This document shows, piece by piece, positions 14,620-22,504 of a stretch of 22,504 bases of DNA. Each line of letters begins with the position of its first letter. Position 1 is the stretch's first letter. The position numbers were made by a program, and so were the translations under genes. Location of the stretch: assembly GCA_964651335.1 (NCBI GenBank), contig CAZYVT010000057.1, positions 1-22,504 of the forward strand, written 5' to 3'. The notes beneath the pieces are model-generated. The model was not told the DNA's origin, did not search any database, and was given only the letters and a program-made list of their open reading frames with translations. This DNA comes from 2-02-FULL-66-14 sp964651335. GTDB lineage: Bacteria > Pseudomonadota > Gammaproteobacteria > Burkholderiales > SG8-39.

Positions 14620-14634
14620 TTTCACATAGTGAAA
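14620..14634. promoter_or_regulatory. 15-bp palindrome, candidate IclR-family operator
   Basis: TTTCAC-ATA-GTGAAA is a perfect inverted repeat five bases before ATG 14640. Size and GAAA/TTTC arms fit IclR-family operators (E. coli IclR binds a 15-bp palindrome with similar elements). A second half-site-like TTTCGCAT occurs at 14564-14571, near the predicted start of the iclR-type transcript. No other regulator gene is in the window. Confidence 0.55.
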
Positions 14635-14639
14635 CTGCG

Positions 14640-15407
14640 ATGCTCAAATCCCTGTTCGACCTGAGCGGCAAAGTGGCCCTCGTCACCGGCTCTACGCGCG
14701 GCATCGGGAAGTCGGCGGCCGAAGAAATGGCGCGTGCCGGCGCCAAAGTGGTGATCTCCTCGCGCAAGAGCGAGGCCTGCGACGCCGTGCGCGCGGAGTT
14801 CGAAGCGCAGGGCTGGCCGGTGATCGCGCGCCCCTGCAACGCCTCGCACAAGGAGGAATTGCAGGCGCTCGTGGACCTGACGCTCGCGACCTGGGGCCGC
14901 ATCGACATCGTGGTGGCGAACGCGGCGGCGAATCCGTATTACGGCCCGCTCGCCGGACTGCCGGACGACGCCTTCGACAAGGTGATGCTCAACAACGTGA
15001 AGAGCGTGCTCTGGCTCGCCAACCTGACGCTGCCCGGCATGGCCGAGCGCGGCGGCGGCAGCTTCATCGTGATCGGTTCGATTGCGGGATTGCTCGCCAA
15101 TACCGTGATCGGGATCTATGGCATCTCCAAGGCGGCCGACCACCACCTGGTCAAGAACCTCGCGGCCGAGTGGGGGCCGAAAAACGTGCGCGTCAACGCG
15201 ATCGCGCCGGGCCTCATCCGGACCGATTTCGCGCGCGCGCTCTGGGAGGACGAGAAGCGCAGGAAGGAGCGCGAATCCGTGACGCCGCTGCGGCGCCTGG
15301 GCGAGACGCGCGAAATCGGCGGCATCGCCGTGTTCCTCGCCTCGGACGCGGCGAGCTTCATTACCGGGCAGGTGATCGTCGCCGACGGGGGAGTAAGCAT
15401 CCTGTGA
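14640..15407 (+). CDS. SDR-family oxidoreductase, first gene of the P450 operon
   Basis: A 255-aa classical SDR. The cofactor motif TGSTRGIG is at 16-23, NAAANP follows at the NNAG position, then IGSIAG with Ser147, YGISK with Tyr160/Lys164, and a C-terminal FITGQVIVADGG. It oxidises an alcohol or reduces a ketone using NAD(P); a hydroxyacyl or terpenoid alcohol substrate would suit the operon but is inference. ATG 14640 gives MLKSLFDLSGKVALVTG, a standard start. There is no good ribosome site, and the palindrome at 14620-14634 occupies the region just upstream, so repressor binding would block initiation. A 36-bp gap separates it from the CoA ligase. Confidence 0.92.
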   Translation: MLKSLFDLSGKVALVTGSTRGIGKSAAEEMARAGAKVVISSRKSEACDAVRAEFEAQGWPVIARPCNASHKEELQALVDLTLATWGRIDIVVANAAANPYYGPLAGLPDDAFDKVMLNNVKSVLWLANLTLPGMAERGGGSFIVIGSIAGLLANTVIGIYGISKAADHHLVKNLAAEWGPKNVRVNAIAPGLIRTDFARALWEDEKRRKERESVTPLRRLGETREIGGIAVFLASDAASFITGQVIVADGGVSIL

Positions 15408-15443
15408 GGTGCGAACCGCACTGAAGGAATTCGGGAGTACAAC

Positions 15444-16985
15444 GTGTTTCACCCCTGCCACCACGCAGCGCGCACGCCGGAGAAGCCCGCGTTCCTCATA
15501 GCGCGCTCGGGCGAGACGGTTACGTACCGCGAGCTCGAGGGCCGCTCCAACCAGGGGGCGCAGTTGCTGCGCGCCATCGGCTTACGGCGCGGCGACGCGA
15601 TCGCGCTGATGCTGGACAACAGCGCGCGCTTCTTCGAGATTTGCTTTGCGGCGCAGCGCTCCGGGCTCTTCTACACGCCGCTGAGCACGCGGCTCTCCAC
15701 CCAGGAGGCCGAGTACATCATCCGCGACTGCGGAGCGAAGGTATTGATCGTTTCGGCAAGTCTCGCCGGGCAGGCGCTGGGGCTGCGGAACCTCAATCCG
15801 GAGATCCGCAAACGCTACTCGGTCGGCGCCGTGTTCCCCGGTCACGAAGCCTGGGAGTTCGCAGCAGCGGCGCAACCCGTCTCCCGCATCGCAGACGAGA
15901 GCGCAGGGCGCGACATGCTCTACTCCTCGGGCACCACCGGGCGCCCCAAGGGCATCAAGCTCGAGCTTCTCGACGAGGCGATCGACGCCACCAACACGCT
16001 CATCGATGTCGCCGGCAAGCTCTACGGCATGGGGCCGGACACCGTGTACCTGTCGCCGGCGCCGCTCTATCACGCCGCACCGCTGCGCTTCAACATGACC
16101 GTGATGCGTTTCGGCGGCACCTCGGTGATCATGGAGCGTTTCGACGCCGAGGAGGCGCTCGCGCTGATCGAGAAGCACCGCATCACCCATAGCCAGTGGG
16201 TGCCGACGATGTTCGTGAGGATGCTGAAGCTCCCGCCCGGAATACGCGCACGCCATGACCAATCGTCGCTGCGCGTCGCGATCCACGCCGCGGCGCCCTG
16301 CCCGGTGCAGGTGAAGCAGGAGATGATCCGCTGGTGGGGGCCGGTGCTCTACGAGTACTACGCGGGTACCGAGGGCAACGGCTACGTCGCCTGCAACTCG
16401 GAGGAGTGGCTGTCGCATCCGGGAACGGTGGGGCGGGCGCTGGTCGGCGAGATCCGGATCCTCGACGACGGCGGGCACGTGTTGCCGGCCGGCGAGACCG
16501 GCACTATCTACTTCGCCAACGGCCCCGCGTTCGAGTACCACAACGACCCGGAAAAGACCGCGGCGTCGCGCAGCAAGGAGGGCTGGTCCACGCTGGGCGA
16601 CGTGGGATACATGGACGGCGAGGGCTACCTGTATCTAACCGACCGGAAACACTACATGATCATCTCCGGCGGCGTGAACATTTACCCGCAGGAGATCGAG
16701 AACCTCCTCGTCACGCACCCCAAGGTGGCCGACGTCGCGGTGATCGGCGTTCCGAACGACGAATTCGGCGAGGAAGTGAAGGCGGTAGTGCAGCCGATGG
16801 AGATGAGACAGGTCGGGCCGGCGCTGGCCGAGGAGCTGATCGCCTATTGCCGCGAGAACCTTTCGCATATCAAGTGTCCGCGCTCGGTCGATTTCGAGGC
16901 CGAGCTGCCGCGGCACCCGACCGGCAAGCTCTACAAGCGTCTGCTGCGGGACCGGTACTGGCAGGGGCGCGATCGAAAACTCTAG
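15444..16985 (+). CDS. AMP-forming acyl-CoA ligase in the P450 operon
   Basis: A 513-aa adenylate-forming ligase. It shows the P-loop YSSGTTGRPKGIK at 160-172, YYAGTEGNGYV at the aromatic/TE core, TLGDVGYMDGEGYLY, HYMIISGGVNIYPQEIE, and the C-terminal catalytic lysine in HPTGKLYKR. Sequence style resembles the FadD3/FadD13 or bile-acid CoA ligase group, which often handle bulky acids, though I cannot assign the substrate. The start is GTG 15444 with GGGAG six bases upstream. It follows the SDR by 36 bp and precedes the ferredoxin by 24 bp. It is distinct from the other ligase at 7960-9630, with limited similarity outside the shared motifs. Confidence 0.92.
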   Translation: MFHPCHHAARTPEKPAFLIARSGETVTYRELEGRSNQGAQLLRAIGLRRGDAIALMLDNSARFFEICFAAQRSGLFYTPLSTRLSTQEAEYIIRDCGAKVLIVSASLAGQALGLRNLNPEIRKRYSVGAVFPGHEAWEFAAAAQPVSRIADESAGRDMLYSSGTTGRPKGIKLELLDEAIDATNTLIDVAGKLYGMGPDTVYLSPAPLYHAAPLRFNMTVMRFGGTSVIMERFDAEEALALIEKHRITHSQWVPTMFVRMLKLPPGIRARHDQSSLRVAIHAAAPCPVQVKQEMIRWWGPVLYEYYAGTEGNGYVACNSEEWLSHPGTVGRALVGEIRILDDGGHVLPAGETGTIYFANGPAFEYHNDPEKTAASRSKEGWSTLGDVGYMDGEGYLYLTDRKHYMIISGGVNIYPQEIENLLVTHPKVADVAVIGVPNDEFGEEVKAVVQPMEMRQVGPALAEELIAYCRENLSHIKCPRSVDFEAELPRHPTGKLYKRLLRDRYWQGRDRKL

Positions 16986-17009
16986 AGACGAACGAGGAGA
17001 ACCTACAGG

Positions 17010-17228
17010 ATGAGCGACGTGCGGAAACTAAAAGTTCACGTGGATGCGGCACGCTGCCAGGGGCACAATCGCTGCCATTCGATCGCGCCGGAGCTGTTCG
17101 AGATCGACGACTACGGCAACTCCCGAGCGAAGGACGACGGGAGCGTGCCTCCGGAGCTGGAGGAGAGGGCGCGGCTCGCCGTGAAGAACTGCCCCGAACA
17201 CGCCGTGCGACTGACCGAAAAGGACTGA
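17010..17228 (+). CDS. Single-cluster ferredoxin of the P450-associated [3Fe-4S] type
   Basis: A 72-aa ferredoxin. Cluster ligands are Cys16, Cys22 and Cys61 (NCPEHAV). In the first motif CQGHNRC, His19 stands where a [4Fe-4S] ferredoxin has its second cysteine. A CX2HX2C...CP pattern is known from [3Fe-4S] (or atypical) ferredoxins that feed electrons to bacterial cytochromes P450. The strongly acidic sequence (ELFEIDDYG, EERARLAVKNC) is typical. It sits 14 bp before the P450 start and surely serves as its redox partner; a ferredoxin reductase is not in the window. GAGGAG precedes ATG 17010. Confidence 0.93.
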   Translation: MSDVRKLKVHVDAARCQGHNRCHSIAPELFEIDDYGNSRAKDDGSVPPELEERARLAVKNCPEHAVRLTEKD

Positions 17229-17242
17229 GAGAGGAGAGCGCG

Positions 17243-18433
17243 ATGAGTGCACGCACCCCCGTGAAGGACTGGGCAACGGACTTCGACCATACCGATCCGG
17301 CCTGGATCGACGACCCGTTCCCGATCTGGGACGATCTGCGCAAGCGCTGCCCGATCGCATACAGCGAACGCTTCGAGGACGGCGCCCATTTCCCGTCGCG
17401 CTACGCCGACGTGCGCGAGATCGCCTACGATACCGAGCACTTCTCGTCGCGCCGCGTGATCGTGCGGGAGAAAAAATTCAACCCGGTGATGCCTTCGCCG
17501 CCGATCACCTCCGACCCGCCGGAGCACCGCCCGGCGCGCATGCCGCTGCTTCCCGCCTTCAACCCGAAAGCAATCGAGCGCCTGACGCCCGGCACGCGGG
17601 CGCTGTGCGCGAAGCTGATCGAGCGCTTCATGGCGACGGGGCGCTGCGACGCGGCGACCGATTACGCGCAGCACATCCCGACGCGCGTGATCGCCAACAT
17701 GCTGGGCGTGGACGAGGAGGACGGCGAACGCTACCGGCGCTGGATCAAGATGGCGCTGCAGGAAGGCATCCACGATAACGCCAAGGTAATGGAGGCTCTG
17801 AAGGAGATGACGGTCTACTTTGGCGAGGAACTGGCCAAGCGCGGCGCGAAGCCGGGCGACGACCTGATTTCCTGCATGCGCGACCAGCGCGTGGACGGCA
17901 AGCCATTGCCGCCCGACAAGCTCATCGGCACGCTGCGCCTGCTGCTCATCGCGGGCATCGACACGACCTGGAGCGCGATCGGAGCGAGCCTGTGGCATCT
18001 TGCGACGCACGACGAGGACAGGCGCCGGCTGGTCGCGGACCCTGCGCTGATGGACACGGCGGTCGAGGAGTTCCTGCGTGCGTATGCGCCGGTGACGATG
18101 GCACGGGAAGTGATCAAGGAGGTCGAGATTAACGGCTGCCCGATGAAGCCGGGGCACATGGTGCTGCTGTCCTTTCCCGCTGCGAATCGCGACCCGGAAA
18201 TGTTTCCCGACGCTGACAAGGTGCTGATCGACCGCAAGGAGAACCGTCATGCAGCCTTTGGGCTCGGCATCCATCGCTGCATCGGCTCGAACCTCGCGCG
18301 CATGGAACTGCGCGTTGCGCTGGAAGAATGGCTCAAGCGCATCCCCGAATTCAGGCTGGCAGAATCCGCGCACGTCACCTGGTCGGAGGGCACGGTGCGC
18401 GGTCCGCGGCAGCTGCCGGTGGTATTCGGCTAA
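17243..18433 (+). CDS. Cytochrome P450 (bacterial class I)
   Basis: A 396-aa soluble P450 monooxygenase. The oxygen-activating I-helix motif is AGIDTT at 237-242, the ExxR pair is Glu276/Arg279, and the heme-binding loop is FGLGIHRCIG with the axial thiolate Cys346. The N-terminus DFDHTDPAWIDDPFPIWDDL is standard. The length matches typical bacterial P450s. It hydroxylates or epoxidises a hydrophobic substrate using electrons from the ferredoxin encoded just upstream. Neighbouring SDR, CoA ligase and epoxide-hydrolase-like genes suggest the oxidised product is further oxidised, hydrolysed or CoA-activated. GAGGAGA precedes ATG 17243. Its stop overlaps the start of the ADH remnant (TAATG 18431-18435). 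Confidence 0.95.
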   Translation: MSARTPVKDWATDFDHTDPAWIDDPFPIWDDLRKRCPIAYSERFEDGAHFPSRYADVREIAYDTEHFSSRRVIVREKKFNPVMPSPPITSDPPEHRPARMPLLPAFNPKAIERLTPGTRALCAKLIERFMATGRCDAATDYAQHIPTRVIANMLGVDEEDGERYRRWIKMALQEGIHDNAKVMEALKEMTVYFGEELAKRGAKPGDDLISCMRDQRVDGKPLPPDKLIGTLRLLLIAGIDTTWSAIGASLWHLATHDEDRRRLVADPALMDTAVEEFLRAYAPVTMAREVIKEVEINGCPMKPGHMVLLSFPAANRDPEMFPDADKVLIDRKENRHAAFGLGIHRCIGSNLARMELRVALEEWLKRIPEFRLAESAHVTWSEGTVRGPRQLPVVFG

Positions 18434-18552
18434 TGCTCGGGCACGAGGCCACGGGCGTGGTCGAGGCGGTCGGTTTCGAGCTGGTGAACGTTGCCTACGC
18501 GAAGATGCGCACGGGCGAACAGGCGCGCTCGGTCATCATGTTCGATCAATGA
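18433..18552 (+). pseudogene. Remnant of a zinc-dependent alcohol dehydrogenase (39 codons left)
   Basis: The 39-aa frame joins two widely separated parts of a zinc ADH (~375 aa). Residues 1-14 (MLGHEATGVVEAVG) match the GHE zinc-site region, as in horse liver ADH GHEAAGIVESIG (~66-77). Residues 15-37 (FELVNVAYAKMRTGE, QARSVIMF) match the extreme C-terminus, as in FEKINEGFDLLRSGE, SIRTILTF (~352-374). Everything between, and the first ~60 residues, is missing, so it cannot be an active ADH. It begins at a TAATG overlap with the P450 stop and ends in an ATGA overlap with the next gene, and the frame is still open. It is probably a deletion scar that keeps translational coupling. A functional microprotein is less likely. 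Confidence 0.8.
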
Positions 18553-18926
18553 AATCCAACGAAGACATCATTCGCGAATTCGTCGCCGCATGGTCCCGGC
18601 TTGACGTCGAGGAGCTGGTTGCATTTTTCGCGCCGGACGGGGCCTACCACAACATGATGAACAGGCCGGTGACCGGGCAGGACAACCTGCGCAAGTTCAT
18701 CGGCGGTTTTCTGAAGGACTGGACTGCGACGCGCTGGGAAATCCTCAATGTCCTGTCGCGGGAGAACATCGTCGTCGCCGAGCGGGTGGATCGCACGCAG
18801 CTTCGCGACAGAAGCGTCGATCTGCCCTGCTGCGGGGTTTTCGAGATGCGCGACGGCAAGATCATGGTATGGCGCGACTACTTCGATCTGGCGACCTACA
18901 TGCGCGCGCTGGCGCCATCGAAGTGA
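18549..18926 (+). CDS. Limonene-1,2-epoxide hydrolase-like (SnoaL-fold) protein
   Basis: A 125-aa single-domain protein with the NTF2/SnoaL fold. All active-site residues of Rhodococcus limonene-1,2-epoxide hydrolase can be placed: Tyr33 and Asn35 (AYHNM; Y53, N55), Arg79 and Asp81 (ERVD; R99, D101), Trp108 and Asp110 (WRDYFD; W130, D132). It would therefore open an epoxide by adding water, fitting an epoxide formed by the P450 three reading frames upstream. The start at ATG 18549 overlaps the stop of the ADH remnant (ATGA); no ribosome site of its own is evident, so it may depend on that remnant for translation. It ends one base before the stop of the convergent GMC gene. Confidence 0.83.
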   Translation: MKSNEDIIREFVAAWSRLDVEELVAFFAPDGAYHNMMNRPVTGQDNLRKFIGGFLKDWTATRWEILNVLSRENIVVAERVDRTQLRDRSVDLPCCGVFEMRDGKIMVWRDYFDLATYMRALAPSK

Positions 18927-18927
18927 T

Positions 18928-20508
18928 TCACCGCCCGATGCCGCCGCGGATCAGCTCCGCCGCCTTCTCGCCGATCATGATCGAGGCCGCGTTGGTGTTG
19001 CCGCCGATGAGCGTCGGCATGACCGACGCGTCGGCGACGCGCAGCCGCTCCATGCCGCGCAGGCGCAATTCGGAGTCGACAACCGCCCTATCGTCGGCGC
19101 CCATCCGGCAAGTCCCGACCGGGTGGTACACAGTGTCGGCGCGGCGCCGTACGAGGGCGAGCAGCGCGTCGTCCGAGGCGCCTTCCTCGCCGAAGACGTT
19201 TGCGCCGCGGAAAGCGTCGAGCGCGTGCTGCGCAAGAATCTCGAGCGTTATCTTCACTCCGCGCACGAGGAGCGATGCGTCCTCGTCGGCAGCAAGGAAC
19301 GCCGGGTCGATGCGCGGCGGCGCGAGCGGGTCGGCGGAGTCGAGCCCGACGCTGCCACGGCTCTTCGGGCGCAGAACGCAGACATGGCAACTGAAGCCGT
19401 AGCGCGGCGTCCGGTCGCGCCCGTGATTGGCGACAAGCCCGATGGTGTAATGCAACTGCAGATCAGGGCGCCCGAGCCGCTGTTCGGATTTGAGGAATCC
19501 GCCCGCCTCCGCGATGTTGGAGGAAAGGATGCCGCCACCGTCACGCCGGTACGCGAAATAGCCTTTGGCGAGATTGACCAGACCGCGCGCCGTCAGTCCG
19601 AGGAGCCCGGGCGCGTCGGAGAGATAGCCGATCACGTAGTCGGGGTGGTCCTGAAGATTGCGGCCTACGCCCGGCAACTCGTGGCGCAGGGCGATGCCAT
19701 GGCGTGCGAGTTCCTCTCCCGGCCCGATCCCCGAAAGAAGCAACAGATGCGGCGAGCCGAACGCGCCGCAGCAAACGATGGTCTCGCGACGGGCGCGCAA
19801 TGCGCCGCGGGTCGTCTCCACGCCCGCGCACGCGAGCCCCTCCAGCAGCAGGCGCCGCGCATGCGCTTTGGTGAGTATCGTCAGGTTGCTCCTCTCCGCG
19901 GCCGGATCCAGGTAGGCGCGCGCCGCGCTCCAGCGCCTGCCGTTCTTCTGCGTCACCTGATACAGGCCGACGCCTTCCTGTTGCACGCCGTTGAAGTCGG
20001 CGTTGCGCGGGTTGCCCGCCTGCACTCCCGCCTCGACGAACGCGAGGGCGGCGGCGTTCGGCGAGCGCAGGTCGGCGACATTGAGCGGGCCGCCGCTGCC
20101 GTGGAAATTGTCTGTGCCACGCTCGTTGTGTTCGCTGCGCTTGAAAAGCGGCAGCACATCGCTCCAGCCCCAGCCGCGGTTGCCTGCGGCGGCCCAGTCG
20201 TCGTAGTCGCCGGGGTGGCCGCGGATATAGACCATCGCGTTGATCGCGCTCGAGCCGCCGAGCGCTTTGCCGCGCGGTTGGTAGCCCTTGCGCCCGCCGA
20301 GACCCTGCTGCGGCACTGTCTCAAAGGCCCAGTTGTGAATCCGGCGCGGCACCGTCACCGCGAGCATGATCGGCGTGTCGATCAGAAACGAGCGGCCGTC
20401 GCCGCCCGCTTCGACGAGGCACACGGCTACGGTCGGGTCTTCCGACAGCCGCGCGGCGAGGGCGCAGCCGGCGGATCCCGCGCCGACAATCAGGTAGTCG
20501 AACTGCAT
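18928..20508 (-). CDS. GMC-family FAD-dependent alcohol oxidoreductase (choline dehydrogenase/AlkJ-like)
   Basis: A 526-aa flavoprotein. FAD is bound by the N-terminal VGAGSAGCALAARLSED. The first GMC signature is RGKALGGSSAINAMVYIRGH and the second is CGAFGSPHLLLLSGIGP. The C-terminal catalytic pair is His in YHPVGTCRMG and Asn in PTLIGGNTNAAS, with the FAD-contacting VADASVMP between. It oxidises an alcohol to an aldehyde with transfer to quinone or another acceptor; the closest style is choline or aliphatic alcohol dehydrogenases. ATG 20508 gives MQFDYLIVGAGSAG, the canonical start; an in-frame extension upstream is not GMC-like. It diverges from the acyl-CoA dehydrogenase pair and could supply an alcohol-oxidation step lost with the ADH remnant. 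Confidence 0.93.
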   Translation of the reverse strand: MQFDYLIVGAGSAGCALAARLSEDPTVAVCLVEAGGDGRSFLIDTPIMLAVTVPRRIHNWAFETVPQQGLGGRKGYQPRGKALGGSSAINAMVYIRGHPGDYDDWAAAGNRGWGWSDVLPLFKRSEHNERGTDNFHGSGGPLNVADLRSPNAAALAFVEAGVQAGNPRNADFNGVQQEGVGLYQVTQKNGRRWSAARAYLDPAAERSNLTILTKAHARRLLLEGLACAGVETTRGALRARRETIVCCGAFGSPHLLLLSGIGPGEELARHGIALRHELPGVGRNLQDHPDYVIGYLSDAPGLLGLTARGLVNLAKGYFAYRRDGGGILSSNIAEAGGFLKSEQRLGRPDLQLHYTIGLVANHGRDRTPRYGFSCHVCVLRPKSRGSVGLDSADPLAPPRIDPAFLAADEDASLLVRGVKITLEILAQHALDAFRGANVFGEEGASDDALLALVRRRADTVYHPVGTCRMGADDRAVVDSELRLRGMERLRVADASVMPTLIGGNTNAASIMIGEKAAELIRGGIGR

Positions 20509-20533
20509 CTGCGGATGATGGCAGATCCGGCAG

Positions 20534-20539
20534 TAAAAT
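20534..20539 (+). promoter_or_regulatory. -10 box (TAAAAT) for the acyl-CoA dehydrogenase genes
   Basis: TAAAAT (five of six matches to consensus) predicts transcription near 20546, leaving a short leader with CGGAGG at 20551-20556 and ATG 20563. No convincing -35 is seen in the 54-bp divergent region. Confidence 0.5.
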
Positions 20540-20562
20540 GATCGCCCTACCGGAGGCAATCC

Positions 20563-21714
<1,152 letters not shown>

Positions 21715-21724
21715 GGGAACGAAC

Positions 21725-22504
21725 ATGAATTTCGACTACAACGAAGAACAGCAACTGCTCGCCGATTCGGTGCGGCGCTTCCTCGCCAAGGACTACGGCT
21801 TCGACGCGCGCAGGAAAATCGTCGCCTCCAGGGAAGGCTGGAGCCCGTCGGTCTGGTCGACGCTGGCCGAGATGGGTCTCACCGGCCTGCCGTTCTCGCC
21901 CGATTACGGCGGCTTTGGCGGCGGCGCGGTCGACCTGATGGGCGTGATGGAGGCGGCGGGCGATGCGCTGCTGGTCGAACCCTACCTTGCCACGGTCGGC
22001 CTGGGGGCGCAGTTCGTCGCGCGCGCAGGCAGCGAGGCGCAGAAGAAGGCGCTCCTGCCGCTGGTCGTCGAGGGCAAGCTGAAAATGGCGTTCGCGCACT
22101 CCGAGATGGGCGCGCGCTACAACCTCGCCAGAGTCGAGGCGCAGGCAAAGAAATCCGGCGCCGGCTGGGAAGTCACAGGCGGGAAATTCGTCGTGTTGGG
22201 CGCCCCGGCGGCGGACAAGTTTGTGGTCTCCGCGAACACTGATAAAGGTTTGTCCTTATTCTTAATAGATAAAAAATCTGTAAAAGTAAAAGCGTACGTC
22301 ACGTTGGACGAGCAACGCGCGGGAGATGTGAGCCTCTCGAAGGCGCCCGGCGAGTTGCTCGGTGCCGAGGGCGGGGCGCTGCCGGTCATCGAGGAGGTGG
22401 TGGATTTCGCCACTGCGCTCATCTGCGCCGAGGCCGTGGGCGCGATGAAGTTCGCCTGCGACACGACTCTGGAATACCTGAAGACGCGCAAGCAGTTCGG
22501 CGTG
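21725..22504 (+). CDS. Acyl-CoA dehydrogenase, second (probably non-catalytic) subunit, 3' truncated by window
   Basis: 260 residues are visible and the frame is open to the last base. It begins MNFDYNEEQQLLADSVRRFL and has LPFSPDYGGFGGG, FAHSEMGARYNL (a weakened form of the usual ACAD TEPxxGSD loop) and a C-domain start with EYLKTRKQFG. Where the partner gene has HERMNTG (helix-G base), this protein reads VDFATALICAEAVGA, with no glutamate at the base position. This resembles small subunits such as PimD or ChsE-type partners. ATG 21725 follows the partner stop by 10 bp. Codons for residues ~173-190 are strongly AT-rich, unlike the rest, yet the protein sequence there remains ACAD-like. It is cut by the window edge, not a pseudogene. 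Confidence 0.88.
   Translation, partial: MNFDYNEEQQLLADSVRRFLAKDYGFDARRKIVASREGWSPSVWSTLAEMGLTGLPFSPDYGGFGGGAVDLMGVMEAAGDALLVEPYLATVGLGAQFVARAGSEAQKKALLPLVVEGKLKMAFAHSEMGARYNLARVEAQAKKSGAGWEVTGGKFVVLGAPAADKFVVSANTDKGLSLFLIDKKSVKVKAYVTLDEQRAGDVSLSKAPGELLGAEGGALPVIEEVVDFATALICAEAVGAMKFACDTTLEYLKTRKQFGV
22240..22294 (+). other. AT-rich patch inside the second acyl-CoA dehydrogenase gene
   Basis: By hand count 14 of 55 bases are G or C (about 25%) in otherwise high-GC DNA. The codons include TTA, ATA, AAA and GTA, hardly used elsewhere in the window. The reading frame is not broken. It contains A-tracts (AAAAAA at 22271-22276). Confidence 0.85.

Noticed and set aside
20509..20559. CxxCH heme-like motif (CRICHH) in the in-frame extension upstream of the GMC gene
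   Set aside because: It lies before the canonical GMC start MQFDYLIVGAG, has no ribosome site or signal peptide, and overlaps the divergent promoter region.

Overview
The window is high-GC DNA with tightly packed genes. It looks like a betaproteobacterial (Burkholderiales-like) chromosome. The evidence is the 3' end of a housekeeping sigma-70 gene followed by its terminator and a CAT-anticodon tRNA, the PiT/DUF47 phosphate module, and many lipid, CoA and aromatic-type catabolic genes on short polycistronic units. This placement is inferred from gene content and protein style; no database was searched.

Layout. 1-600: rpoD 3' end, intrinsic terminator, tRNA. 653-2215: an unrecognised small protein (minus), an SDR dehydrogenase (plus) and a small lipoprotein (minus). 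2236-3026: a GNAT acetyltransferase overlapping a cupin. 3023-4949 (minus): a quinone-oxidoreductase-like MDR enzyme overlapping a ketopantoate-reductase-family gene; both appear to start with TTG. 4994-10070 (plus): a GST-fold protein, an alpha/beta hydrolase, a mandelate-racemase-like enolase-superfamily enzyme, an acyl-CoA ligase and a periplasmic copper chaperone, mostly joined by 4-nt overlaps. 10109-12928 (minus): a CaiB/AMACR-type racemase, a DUF47 PhoU-like protein and a PiT phosphate permease. 12971-13642: a histidine-phosphatase-fold protein lacking the usual second histidine.

13688-18926 is the most interesting part. An IclR regulator diverges from an operon of SDR, acyl-CoA ligase, a small CX2HX2C ferredoxin, a cytochrome P450, a 39-codon remnant of a zinc alcohol dehydrogenase, and a limonene-epoxide-hydrolase-like enzyme. 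A perfect 15-bp palindrome lies just upstream of the first operon gene. The set suggests oxidation of a hydrophobic, perhaps terpenoid-like, compound to an acid that is activated with CoA. The substrate is inference, and no ferredoxin reductase is present in the window.

18928-20508 (minus) is a GMC alcohol oxidoreductase. It diverges from a two-gene acyl-CoA dehydrogenase pair (20563 to the window edge) that looks like a catalytic plus non-catalytic subunit arrangement. The second gene runs off the window and contains a striking AT-rich patch.

Several details depart from the norm: two or three start codons sit at the expected transcription start of a -10 box (possible leaderless mRNAs), the mandelate-racemase homologue has Arg where the family has its second catalytic Lys, and the ADH remnant is stop/start-coupled to both neighbours.
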